DNA of 64,000 bases. It comes from Methylocella sp. Lineage in GTDB: Bacteria; Pseudomonadota; Alphaproteobacteria; Rhizobiales; Beijerinckiaceae. Below, in pieces: positions 16,400 to 24,083 of the stretch. Position 1 is the stretch's first letter; the number at the start of each line of letters is the position of its first letter. The DNA is taken from positions 1,282,501 through 1,346,500 of the forward strand of contig JBBCGG010000001.1 in the NCBI GenBank assembly GCA_037200525.1, given 5' to 3'. Made by a program: the position numbers and the translations under genes. The notes beneath the pieces were generated by a model. The model was not told where the DNA came from and ran no database searches. It saw only the letters and a program-made list of their open reading frames with translations.

Positions 16400-16648
16400 A
16401 TGGAATTATGTCAGGGATCAAGCAAAAATTTGGCCGAGGAGGCGCAAATAGCCTGATTGGCTAAAACTCGACGCCTCGAATTGACGCCACGCGTCAGCGA
16501 CGCTTTGAGCGCAGAAGAACCAACTGCGCGAGGTCTATTGGTCCATGCAGGAGAGGCTATCAGCCCGCCGAGGACGGCATCTCGCGTTATGTGAAGCGCT
16601 GCCGCTATCAAATCATTGCGCGTGACTCTGAGGGCCAAATGGATTTAG

Positions 16649-18196
16649 ATGAACGACGCTGAAGGCGCGGCTAGATGTTTTGTAAATCCTGAGATCAGTT
16701 CGTTTCTCTTAAAAGGGAAACCTGTTTTGGATTCGCAATTGAGATCTGAGTCTCAACCCACCCGGAGCGACTTCACGCCCTCAAACGATGGCCGGCCGCT
16801 CGTCGTCGATCTCGACGGAACCTTGATCAAATCAGACTTGCTGGTGGAGGCGGTGTTCAAGCGGATTGGCGCGAAGCCTTTCGCCGCCGTGGGTCTTCTC
16901 GCCGCTTTGCGCCGCGGCAAGGCCCATTTCAAGCATGTGCTCGCGCAAGCGGTTAATCTTGACCCCGCGTCGTTGCCTTACGACCAGGTCATTCTTGGCC
17001 GGATCCGCGAAGCTGTGGCGGCTGGCCGCCCGGTCTATCTTGCCTCGGCCAGCAACGCGCAGTTTGTATCCGCCGTCGCGGAGCATCTTGGGTTTTTCAC
17101 TGGCTGGTTCGGCTCGGACGCCATTACTAACGTCGCAGGATCAAACAAGGCGCGGCTACTTGTCGAGGCCTTTGGCGATGGCGGCTTTGATTATATAGGC
17201 AACGACGAAGCCGATCTTCATATTTGGGCTGTGGCGTCGAAGGGGATGGCGGTCCGGCCGCCGAGCAGGATCCAGGCTAAACTGGTTGCTGCGGGCATTG
17301 AAATCATTGAGAGCGAGAAGCAGAAGCTGAAGAGCTGGATCAAGCTCTTCCGAGTCCATCAATATGTGAAAAACACGCTTGTCTTCTTGCCGTTGCTCAC
17401 GGCCCAGAGACTCGATCCCGCCTCGATCTTCGATAGCGTTCTCGCTTTTCTTGCTTTCTCTCTGTGCGCTTCGAGCGTCTACATTTTCAACGATCTTGTC
17501 GATCTGGCCGCAGATCGCGATCATCCAACCAAATGCAATCGGCCGCTTGCTTCGGGCGCGATCTCGATCATCCATGCCGCCCTGGCTATTCCCATCCTGC
17601 TTGTTGTCGCAATGGCGCTGGCGGCTTTTGCATCGCTGCCCTTCCTCGCCGTCATGATCTTTTATTTCGCCCTCACCACTACCTATACCTGCTGGCTCAA
17701 AACCAAAATGCTGATCGACGTCGTCGTGTTGGCGATGTTGTACACTTTGCGAGCCATTGGCGGCGCCGCGGCGATTGGCGTTCCGGTTTCTGAATGGCTC
17801 CTAGCCTTTTCCATGTTCATTTTCACTTCGCTGGCGCTCATCAAGCGCTACGTCGAACTCACGACGCGTCTTGACGCCGCCAAATGCGATCCTTCGAATC
17901 GCAACTATAGATTGGCGGATATGCCAATCGTGGCTTCGTGCGCCGCCGCGGCGGGGTTCAACGCGGTAACGGTCTTCGCGCTCTACATATCGTCTGACAC
18001 AGTCCACCAGCTTTATCATCATCCCAAAGCGCTTTGGTTAGTCTGCCCCGTCCTCATGTATTGGATCGCCCGCATGCTAATGATGGCGCATCGCCGCCAG
18101 ATGCATGACGATCCGATTGTTTTCGCCGCAAAGGATCCGCCCAGCCTTTGGGCGGTGGCGGCGATCGGCGCAATCATGCTCGCCGCCGCGGCCTAG
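16649..18196 (+). CDS. HAD phosphatase fused to UbiA-type polyprenyl phosphoribosyltransferase
   Basis: A 515-residue fusion. Residues about 48-220 form a HAD domain with DLDGTL at the nucleophile motif, SASNAQF as motif II and GNDEADLHIWA as the late acidic motif. Residues about 235-515 form a UbiA membrane domain with NDLVDLAADRDHP near 279 (the NDxxDxxxD motif) and a second loop around YTCWLKTKMLIDV. UbiA enzymes of this kind (mycobacterial Rv3806c is the type) move phosphoribose from PRPP to a polyprenyl phosphate. A phosphatase then removes the 5-phosphate, here possibly the fused HAD domain. It opens a four-gene run with gaps or overlaps of +11, -10 and +11 bp, which points to one operon. 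Confidence 0.85.
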   Translation: MNDAEGAARCFVNPEISSFLLKGKPVLDSQLRSESQPTRSDFTPSNDGRPLVVDLDGTLIKSDLLVEAVFKRIGAKPFAAVGLLAALRRGKAHFKHVLAQAVNLDPASLPYDQVILGRIREAVAAGRPVYLASASNAQFVSAVAEHLGFFTGWFGSDAITNVAGSNKARLLVEAFGDGGFDYIGNDEADLHIWAVASKGMAVRPPSRIQAKLVAAGIEIIESEKQKLKSWIKLFRVHQYVKNTLVFLPLLTAQRLDPASIFDSVLAFLAFSLCASSVYIFNDLVDLAADRDHPTKCNRPLASGAISIIHAALAIPILLVVAMALAAFASLPFLAVMIFYFALTTTYTCWLKTKMLIDVVVLAMLYTLRAIGGAAAIGVPVSEWLLAFSMFIFTSLALIKRYVELTTRLDAAKCDPSNRNYRLADMPIVASCAAAAGFNAVTVFALYISSDTVHQLYHHPKALWLVCPVLMYWIARMLMMAHRRQMHDDPIVFAAKDPPSLWAVAAIGAIMLAAAA

Positions 18197-18207
18197 AATT
18201 CGCCGCC

Positions 18208-18714
18208 ATGCTCGCCGCTCAAATCTCGCAAATTTCGGCCAGGGCGCGCTCCAATGTAATCTTTGTCCGATACGTACTCTTTGCGATCTTGGCCGGGCTC
18301 ATGAATCTCCTGACCCAGGCGATCGTCTTCCACATGGCGCCTGCGCCGATAATTGTCGGCGGCCTGGATCGTCTCGGGCTGCGAATAAATTCGTTTGATT
18401 TCGTCTTGGCCATCTCGATCCTTGCCGGGACTGGGGTTGGATTCATAATCAAATATGTCCTCGACAAGCGCTGGATCTTTTTTGACGATTATGACAATCC
18501 CGCCGACGAGGCTCGCAAAATTTGCCTGTACGGATTTTTCAGCGTTGGGATGACCTTCATCTTCTGGGGCTCCGAGATCGCCTTCCTTGCGATTTTTGGC
18601 ACCAGCGCCGCCAAATACATTGGCGCAGTGATTGGTCTCGTGATCGGCAATTTCGCCAAATATCTGCTCGATCGAGCCTACACATTCAAGCTCAGGGCCG
18701 AAACATGGAACTGA
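18208..18714 (+). CDS. GtrA-family membrane protein
   Basis: A 168-residue protein with four hydrophobic segments and the charged KYVLDKRWIFFDDY and FAKYLLDRAYTF stretches that follow helices 2 and 4 in GtrA proteins. The start is the ATG at 18208, 11 bp after the HAD-UbiA stop. The frame reaches back to 18148 inside that gene but without a good start. GtrA-type proteins are thought to flip polyprenyl-linked sugars across the membrane. In this cassette the cargo would be the pentosyl polyprenyl phosphate made by its neighbours. The last 10 bp overlap the next gene. Confidence 0.85.
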   Translation: MLAAQISQISARARSNVIFVRYVLFAILAGLMNLLTQAIVFHMAPAPIIVGGLDRLGLRINSFDFVLAISILAGTGVGFIIKYVLDKRWIFFDDYDNPADEARKICLYGFFSVGMTFIFWGSEIAFLAIFGTSAAKYIGAVIGLVIGNFAKYLLDRAYTFKLRAETWN

Positions 18715-20039
18715 CCGGCTGGGGACGCTATCCGCGGTTCGAGACGACGATGTTTACGCCGAGCTCAGCGGCCGAAGCCATTGATCTGCAAACCGGCCTC
18801 AAGGGCTTCGCGCCGCGCGGCAATGGCCGCGCCTATGGCGACGCCGCAATCGGCGTGGCGTCGAGCCTTTGCCTGCGCGGATTGAATCGTATGCGCGCAT
18901 TCGATGCGGGCTCCGGCCGCTTGACTGTTGAAGCTGGGGTTATGCTTAAGGACATTATTGCAACCTTCCTTCCTCGCGGCTTTTTCCCCCCAGTCGTTCC
19001 GGGGACGAAGCTCGTTACGGTTGGCGGCATGATCGCGGCCGATATCCACGGCAAGAATCATCATCGCCGCGGCGGCTTCGGCCAACATGTCGAGTCGCTG
19101 CTTCTTGCTTTGCCCTCCGGCGAGGTTGTCGTCTGTTCGCCGCACGAGAATTCAGACCTGTTTGAGGCGACAATCGGCGGCATGGGACTGACCGGAACAA
19201 TCCTTGAGGCGACTTTTCATCTGCTCCGCGTCGAGTCCGGCTGGATGCTCCAACATACAGTGGCGGCCAAGGATCTCGATGCGGCGCTCGCAGCTCTATC
19301 TGACAATGAGGATGCGACATATTCCTCCGCCTGGATCGATTGCATCGCTAGAGGCGCAGCGCTCGGCCGCTCGCTGATCTATATTGGCGAGCATGCCTCA
19401 AGGAAGGACGTAGAGGCCCTGGCTCCGGGGTCGCAGATGATGCCTGGGCTTCGCAAGCGGCCCCTCGCAATTCCAGTGGATCTGCCTTCCTTCATGCTCA
19501 ATCGCGGGAGCGTCGCGACTTTCAATGAACTCTATTTCCGCAAAGGCGCGATGTCCGTGGGCAAGCCATTCTTGAATGCGATCGATCCGTTCTTTTTCCC
19601 GCTCGACGGCGTTCTCGAATGGAACCGGATCTACGGCAAAGGCGGTTTTTTGCAGCATCAGTGCGTCGCGCCCATCGAACATGCGAGCCGCGTGATTGGT
19701 GAAATTCTGACGCGGGTCTCCGGACGCGGCAATGAATCTTTCCTTGCGGTCCTGAAGAAATTTGGGGCTTCCTCGAAGGGGTTGATGTCCTTTCCAAGTC
19801 GTGGCTTCACGCTGGCGCTCGACCTTTCGATCGATCAAGGGATTTTCGACTTTCTGGATGAAATCGACCAACTGGTCGTAGCTGCTGGCGGGCGCATCTA
19901 TCTCGCCAAAGACGCGCGGCAATCACGCGCGACATTTGAGGCAGGCTATCCCAATCTTCAACGCTTTCGGGAAATTCGACGACAGACAGGCGCGGAAGGT
20001 CACATAGCCTCGCGGTTGTCGAACCGGCTCGGAATTTAA
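18705..20039 (+). CDS. DprE1-like FAD-dependent decaprenylphosphoryl-ribose oxidase
   Basis: A 444-residue FAD-linked oxidase of the PCMH type. RGNGRAYGDAAIG near residue 34 is the flavin loop. GGMIAADIHGKNHH near residue 106 closely matches the HGKNHH motif of mycobacterial DprE1. DprE1 oxidises C2 of polyprenyl-phospho-ribose to the keto form. I choose the ATG at 18705, which overlaps gtrA by 10 bp. The upstream extension to 18522 lies inside gtrA and is not coding for this protein. Directly followed by a DprE2-like reductase, it makes the oxidation half of a 2'-epimerisation. Confidence 0.88.
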   Translation: MELTGWGRYPRFETTMFTPSSAAEAIDLQTGLKGFAPRGNGRAYGDAAIGVASSLCLRGLNRMRAFDAGSGRLTVEAGVMLKDIIATFLPRGFFPPVVPGTKLVTVGGMIAADIHGKNHHRRGGFGQHVESLLLALPSGEVVVCSPHENSDLFEATIGGMGLTGTILEATFHLLRVESGWMLQHTVAAKDLDAALAALSDNEDATYSSAWIDCIARGAALGRSLIYIGEHASRKDVEALAPGSQMMPGLRKRPLAIPVDLPSFMLNRGSVATFNELYFRKGAMSVGKPFLNAIDPFFFPLDGVLEWNRIYGKGGFLQHQCVAPIEHASRVIGEILTRVSGRGNESFLAVLKKFGASSKGLMSFPSRGFTLALDLSIDQGIFDFLDEIDQLVVAAGGRIYLAKDARQSRATFEAGYPNLQRFREIRRQTGAEGHIASRLSNRLGI

Positions 20040-20050
20040 GGGGCAAGCGC

Positions 20051-20794
20051 ATGGAAAAAAGCCAATCGCTTCTCGTTCTCGGCGGCTCTTCGGATATCGG
20101 CCGCGCGTGCGCCTTGCGATTTGCCGAGTCGGGCGCACAAATCATGCTCGCTGGCCGCGATCTCGAAGCGCTGCAACGAGAGGCGCAAGACATCGCGGTT
20201 CGAACTGGCGCGAAAGCATCGCTGCACAAGCTCGATATTCTCGATGGCGACGCCTTTCGGTCCTTCGTCCATGATCTGCCCGCGCTGCCCGATACAGTGA
20301 TCTGCGTCATCGGCGTTCTCGGCGAGCAGTCGCGTGCGGAAACCGAGGTTGCATATGCGAGCCGCATCATTCGAACGAATTGCGAAGGTCCCGCGATTCT
20401 TCTTGGCCTCTTCGCCGAACATTTTCTTGCGCGCGGCTCTGGCGCGATCGTCGGCGTGAGCTCTGTTGCAGGGGAGCGAGGGCGCGCGTCAAATTACGTC
20501 TATGGCGCCGGCAAGGCTGGACTGACGGCTTTTCTGTCTGGCTTGCGGAACCGGCTTGGCAAGACGAATATCCGGGTCATCACCGTCAAGCCGGGCTTCG
20601 TGCGCACCCGTATGACAAAAGATATGAAACTTCCAGGTCTGTTGACGGCCGAGCCGGAAGAAGTGGCCGAAGCGATCTTTCGCGCAGTCGCAGTCCGGCC
20701 GCGCGACGTTATCTACGTCAAACCGATTTGGCTGATCGTCATGACGATTATCAAGGCGATCCCGGAGCCGATTTTCAAGCGGCTGCGAATCTGA
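20051..20794 (+). CDS. DprE2-like short-chain dehydrogenase
   Basis: A 247-residue classical SDR. LGGSSDIGRACALRF at residues 10-24 is the cofactor motif. VSSVAGERG gives the catalytic Ser, and YGAGKAGL (near residue 150) gives Tyr and Lys. The C-terminus is hydrophobic, as in DprE2. In actinobacteria DprE2 reduces the 2-keto intermediate from DprE1 to give polyprenyl-phospho-arabinose. The 11-bp spacing after the DprE1-like gene supports a shared job. The convergent kup remnant begins 51 bp downstream. Confidence 0.85.
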   Translation: MEKSQSLLVLGGSSDIGRACALRFAESGAQIMLAGRDLEALQREAQDIAVRTGAKASLHKLDILDGDAFRSFVHDLPALPDTVICVIGVLGEQSRAETEVAYASRIIRTNCEGPAILLGLFAEHFLARGSGAIVGVSSVAGERGRASNYVYGAGKAGLTAFLSGLRNRLGKTNIRVITVKPGFVRTRMTKDMKLPGLLTAEPEEVAEAIFRAVAVRPRDVIYVKPIWLIVMTIIKAIPEPIFKRLRI

Positions 20795-20845
20795 TCCTCG
20801 AGCGCAATGATTGCTTATGCGCGCCGCTCATCATCGCGGCCGGCG

Positions 20846-20971
20846 TCAGATTGCGACTTGCCGCCCGATTTCGACTACGTCGTCGGGAGGGAGGCGGTAA
20901 AAGTCCGTGACTTGCACGACGTTGCGGTCCATCGCGGTAAAGAGCCTTCTCTGCCACGCCGGCAGAGCCTT
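20846..20971 (-). pseudogene. kup: Detached 3' end of kup
   Basis: On the minus strand, 126 bp from the edge of the left IS copy to a TGA at 20846-20848 encode a typical Kup C-terminus: LPAWQRRLF, then QVTDFYRLPPDDVVEIG. The rest of kup lies 7.2 kb away at 28198-29977. Joining the two parts after removing one CCTT duplication gives 1,902 bp, that is 633 codons plus stop, with no frameshift (GCA AAG GCT CTG across the join). The fragment has no start and is presumably not translated. Confidence 0.9.
20968..20971. repeat. Target-site duplication, left copy (CCTT)
   Basis: CCTT directly precedes the left terminal TGG of IS copy 1. The same four bases follow the right end of IS copy 2 at 28198-28201. 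The inner junctions carry TTTT and GCGT instead, so only the outer pair matches. A 4-bp duplication is what IS407-group members of the IS3 family make. Confidence 0.85.
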
Positions 20972-21005
20972 TGGCCTGCCCCCATGGGGTGATCCAGTTT
21001 GAATG

Positions 21006-21872
21006 TTAGTGCATTGTCGGCCCTGGCGCTATTGCTGGCGTGGCGGGCGAAGCTGGTCCGGATTGCGAAGCCGGCCATTGCAGGGTCTCCGGGGCTGGCG
21101 GCTTGTAGCCCAGCGATGAGTGCGGGCGCACGGTGTTGTAGTGGCGTCGCCATCGCTCAATGACGACCTTCGCCTCCTTGAGAGTGTAGAAGATTTCACC
21201 ATTCAAAAGCTCGTCGCGCAGCTTCGAGTTGAAGCTCTCGCAATAGCCGTTCTCCCAGGGACTGCCCGGCATGATGTAGGCGGTCTTCGCGCCGACGGCG
21301 GCAATCCAGTCACGCAACGCCTTGGCGATGAACTCCGGGCCGTTGTCGGAACGAATGTGGATCGGAACCCCTCGCAAGATGAAGAGGTCCGAGAGAACGT
21401 CGATGACGTCCGCTGCCTTCAGCTTCCGGTTAATCCTGATCGCGATGCATTCGCGGGTAAATTCGTCGATGATATTCAGCATGCGATATTTCCTGCCATC
21501 ATGAGTGCGGTCCTCGACGAAGTCATAGGACCAGACGTGGTTGGGGCATTGCGGGCGCAGCCGGACGCACGAGCCGTCATTGAGCCAGAGACGCCCGCGC
21601 TTGGGTTGTCTGGCCGGAACTTTCAGCCCCTCGCGTCGCCAGATCCGCTCGACCCGTTTGACGTTGACCTTCCAGCCTCGCTCCCACAACATCGCCGTGA
21701 TGCGGCGGTAGCCATAGCGGCCGTACTGGATGGCGAGCGCCGTGATGTCGGCGATCAATGCCGCTTCGTCATCGGGCTTGGTCGGAACCTTGCGCTGCGT
21801 GGAGCGATGCTGACCGAGAACCCGGCAAGCGAACCGCTCGGAAACGCCATGTTCGGCGATCACATGCTCCAC
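21006..21872 (-). CDS. IS3-family transposase OrfB (DDE integrase domain), copy 1
   Basis: A 288-residue open frame from a GTG, identical to the copy at 26962-27828. It has an HTH-like start (ACRVLGQHRST region), then the rve integrase core. Asp is in WSYDFVEDRT, Asp in HIRSDNGPEF, and Glu in SPWENGYCESFNSKLRDELL, the DDE triad. It is most likely made as an OrfAB fusion by -1 slippage at G-GGA-AAC on the transcribed strand (21902-21908), which lies just before the orfA stop. Confidence 0.93.
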   Translation of the reverse strand: MEHVIAEHGVSERFACRVLGQHRSTQRKVPTKPDDEAALIADITALAIQYGRYGYRRITAMLWERGWKVNVKRVERIWRREGLKVPARQPKRGRLWLNDGSCVRLRPQCPNHVWSYDFVEDRTHDGRKYRMLNIIDEFTRECIAIRINRKLKAADVIDVLSDLFILRGVPIHIRSDNGPEFIAKALRDWIAAVGAKTAYIMPGSPWENGYCESFNSKLRDELLNGEIFYTLKEAKVVIERWRRHYNTVRPHSSLGYKPPAPETLQWPASQSGPASPATPAIAPGPTMH

Positions 21873-21895
21873 GCAGGCGCGACGACGCGCGGAGC

Positions 21896-22174
21896 TCAGA
21901 AGTTTCCCGAGGCAGCCTCTTTCAGGATCAGCTTCTCAAGCGTCAAATCGGACACCGCTCGACGGAGCCGCGTATTCTCCGCCTCCAGCTCCTTCAGCCG
22001 CTTCACCTGATCGCCCTTCAGGCCGCCGTATTCCGACCGCCATCGATAGTATGTAACTTCCGTCACCCCTATCGAGCGGATCGCCTCCGCGACCGGTCGC
22101 CCTTGCGCGCTAAGCACTTCGACTTGCCGTAGCTTCGCGACGATCTCTTCCGCCTTCTGTCTTTTCCTCGGCAT
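21896..22174 (-). CDS. IS3-family transposase OrfA (helix-turn-helix), copy 1
   Basis: From the ATG at 22174 (GGAGGAC upstream) the protein is 92 residues: a basic start (MPRKRQKAEEIV), an HTH around IRSIGVTEVTYYRWRSEYGG and a leucine-zipper-like tail (LKELEAENTRLRRAV). This is the usual DNA-binding subunit of IS3 elements. The open frame extends upstream to 22213. The stop is 23 bp before orfB opens, and the classic slippery heptamer lies at its end. Confidence 0.9.
   Translation of the reverse strand: MPRKRQKAEEIVAKLRQVEVLSAQGRPVAEAIRSIGVTEVTYYRWRSEYGGLKGDQVKRLKELEAENTRLRRAVSDLTLEKLILKEAASGNF
21902..21908 (-). other. Programmed -1 frameshift site G-GGA-AAC
   Basis: Read on the minus strand, the heptamer GGGAAAC sits in the orfA frame as tcG GGA AAC, a standard X-XXY-YYZ slippery site, six bases before the orfA stop. 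Slippage joins LGKLLSSARRR to OrfB without a stop. The same site is at 27858-27864 in copy 2. Confidence 0.8.
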
Positions 22175-22284
22175 TGCGCAGTCCTCCATCAGGCTCATAA
22201 GCCCATACTTCACGGAGGATCACTTTTCAGGGGGCAGACCATTTTTCTTCAAGGCCTAACGATCGAGTCCCGGTAGTGCGAACT

Positions 22285-22318
22285 GCCCCCGCCGCAGTCG
22301 AGCGAAGCGAGCGGGGGC
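22285..22318. terminator. GC hairpin at the left of the cargo
   Basis: GCCCCCGC (22285-22292) pairs perfectly with GCGGGGGC (22311-22318), with 18 bases between. It lies between IS copy 1 and the TIGR03118-like gene, in a stretch with no gene. It may be the terminator of a gene left behind at the cargo's original site. Confidence 0.4.
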
Positions 22319-22536
22319 TCCTTCCATAAACGGATGCGGATCACTCAGGCATGTCTTCGGGAATCGCAGTTCATCAAACGACATTCTTTCACTTCGATCG
22401 TAACGAATTTCCTAGTAGCGGAAATCACGGTGAAACGAGACCACTCTATGTTGTCTTCGTCGAAGAGAGGACGGTTCTTTCCGAACCGATCTGCGACATC
22501 GGCCGAACAACCCGATTCCAAAAAATAGGAAATGAA

Positions 22537-23640
22537 ATGAATCCGAAAATTCCGCTTTTGGCCGCGGCTCTGTCCGCCGCCGCATTGCTGTCCGGCGCTG
22601 CGCACGCACAGTCAACGACGCCCCTCTTGTACCAAAAGACGAACCTTGTCTCGGACACCAAGGGCGGCGGCATCACCATCGACCCTATCCTGGTAGACCC
22701 CTGGGGCATGGCCTTCCAGCCGGACGGCGCGTTCTGGATCAACGATAGCGGTTCTGGCGTCGCCACCCTTTATGACGGCAATGGGACCAAGGTGCAAAAA
22801 ACCTTCACCATCCCCAATCCCATCACCCCCAGCGCGAAGTCGCAACCTTCTGGCTTGCTCTGGAATCCGACCCCCGACTTCCTGGTCCCCGGCACGCAGC
22901 TGACCTCGCTCTTCATGTTCGCGACCCGGCAGGGCTCCATCGCGGCCTGGGCTCCGAATCTGCCGGTCAATCCAACCGTCGCCGTCACCGCCGTCGACAA
23001 CTCGAAGACGGGCGCCGTTTACACCGCTCTGGCCCTCGGCGAGACTACAGACGGCGCGTTCATTTACGCCGCCAACGTCCATACCGCCCATATCGATGTC
23101 TTCGACGCCACATTTAAGCCGGCGAATGACAAGCTGACGGGCACGTTTTCCGATCCGCAGATCCCCGCTGGCTTCACGCCCTTCGGCATCCACACGATCG
23201 AGGGCAATATCATTGTGACCTATGCCAAGCAGAACGCCACGAAAACCTTCGTCACCCCAGCAGCGGGCGCTGGTTTCGTCGATATTTTCGACACCAACGG
23301 CAATCTCTTGCAGCGCCTCGGCGCTGGCGGCGTCCTCAACGCCCCCTGGGGCGCTGTGCTTGCCCCGGTTGGTTTCGGCGGCGCCAGCGGCGATATCATC
23401 GTTGGCAACTTCGGCGACGGCCATATCAACGCTTTTGATGGAAAAGGCGGCATTCAACCTCTGCTCAACCAAAGCGGCCAGCCGATCGGCGCTCCCGGCC
23501 TGTGGGAACTGAGGTTCGGCGGCGGCTCTATATCTGATCCGCGCGCGCTGTTCATCACCACGGGAGTTGACGCCGGCACGCACGGCCAGTTCAGCACGCT
23601 TACCCCGGCCACCGCGACGCCAGTTGCAGCGGCGAATTGA
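22537..23640 (+). CDS. TIGR03118-family exported protein
   Basis: A 367-residue protein from the ATG at 22537 (AGGAAA upstream). The open frame starts earlier at 22351 but lacks support. Residues 1-24 are a clear signal peptide ending in AAHAQ. The remainder reads as a beta-propeller-like repeat protein: DPWGMAFQPDGAFWINDSGSG, then NAPWGAVLAP and GDIIVGNFGDGHINAFDG. This matches the conserved family TIGR03118, whose function is not known. It is the first cargo gene of the composite element and is intact. It has its own downstream hairpins. Confidence 0.75.
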   Translation: MNPKIPLLAAALSAAALLSGAAHAQSTTPLLYQKTNLVSDTKGGGITIDPILVDPWGMAFQPDGAFWINDSGSGVATLYDGNGTKVQKTFTIPNPITPSAKSQPSGLLWNPTPDFLVPGTQLTSLFMFATRQGSIAAWAPNLPVNPTVAVTAVDNSKTGAVYTALALGETTDGAFIYAANVHTAHIDVFDATFKPANDKLTGTFSDPQIPAGFTPFGIHTIEGNIIVTYAKQNATKTFVTPAAGAGFVDIFDTNGNLLQRLGAGGVLNAPWGAVLAPVGFGGASGDIIVGNFGDGHINAFDGKGGIQPLLNQSGQPIGAPGLWELRFGGGSISDPRALFITTGVDAGTHGQFSTLTPATATPVAAAN

Positions 23641-23649
23641 TCGACAAAG

Positions 23650-23721
23650 GGCCGGAGTAAAGCCTCCGGCCATCACTTGACGGATGCAGGCCGCCAGGGC
23701 TCGCGAGGTCTGGCGGCCTGC
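23650..23721. terminator. Two tandem hairpins downstream of the TIGR03118-like gene
   Basis: GGCCGGAG (23650-23657) pairs with CTCCGGCC (23664-23671) across a 6-base loop. GCAGGCCGCCAG (23686-23697) pairs perfectly over 12 bp with CTGGCGGCCTGC (23710-23721). The first starts 10 bases after the stop codon and probably ends the transcript. The second may be another terminator or a binding site. Confidence 0.6.
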
Positions 23722-23833
23722 CCATCACGTCTCCTCTTCGAACGACCGGTCCGTCAAGGTTTCCCTGCCTTCGAGCACCAAAGAGTTGCTTGCCGGCTAT
23801 TTCGAATCTTGATGTCGATGCAGGCATCATCGA

Positions 23834-24054
23834 TCATTTCCCGCCGGAATCTTTCTCCAAAAAGTGAAGCGCGGCTTCGATCAGAGAGCGTACAGCCTCG
23901 GCCTTGTAGGTTTCGGATTAGGCTGGGTGGTAATCCAATCGTCGATAGAATTCAAAGTATCGACAGCAATGCGGAGTGTTTTGGTTTCAGGACGCACGCG
24001 TCCCGTCGGCCGACCTCTTTTGTTTTTTGCGAGAGAAAGCTGTCTTTTTTCCAC
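23834..24054 (-). pseudogene. Frameshifted ribbon-helix-helix (antitoxin-like) gene
   Basis: On the minus strand a GTG at 24054 opens VEKRQLSLAKNKRGRPTG, then TKTLRIAVDTLNSIDDWI. After PKPTRP the frame is lost. In the next frame the protein continues EAVRSLIEAALHFLEKDSGGK and stops at 23834. One missing base near CC-GAG explains it, since 221 bp plus one gives 74 codons. The pattern (basic start, beta strand, then RPEAVRSLIEAAL) is that of small MetJ/Arc-type DNA-binding proteins, often antitoxins. The IS5-family element ends 29 bp upstream of its start and has probably displaced its promoter. The region from 23722 to 24083 holds nothing else I recognise. Confidence 0.65.
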
Positions 24055-24083
24055 TATCTTATACTCTTCGCTCGATCGCTTTA

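Larger units (their letters stand above)
20972..22241 (-). mobile_element. IS3-family (IS407-group-like) insertion sequence, copy 1
   Basis: The element is 1,270 bp. Its ends are imperfect inverted repeats: TGGCCTGCCCCC on the left and TGGTCTGCCCCC read inward from the right, with GTGATCC a few bases further in at both ends. It carries orfA and orfB on the minus strand, joined by a -1 frameshift signal. Comparison with copy 2 shows a single base difference (22157 versus 28113), which makes Gln versus His in OrfA. Confidence 0.93.

Noticed and set aside
21120-22010. A 296-codon open frame on the plus strand, repeated at 27076-27966
   Set aside because: It is the antisense of the IS3-family orfB and orfA, which have clear DDE and HTH motifs. 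The duplication only reflects the two IS copies.
22612-23676. A 354-codon antisense frame over the TIGR03118-like gene
   Set aside because: The plus-strand protein has a signal peptide and repeat motifs; the antisense frame has none.
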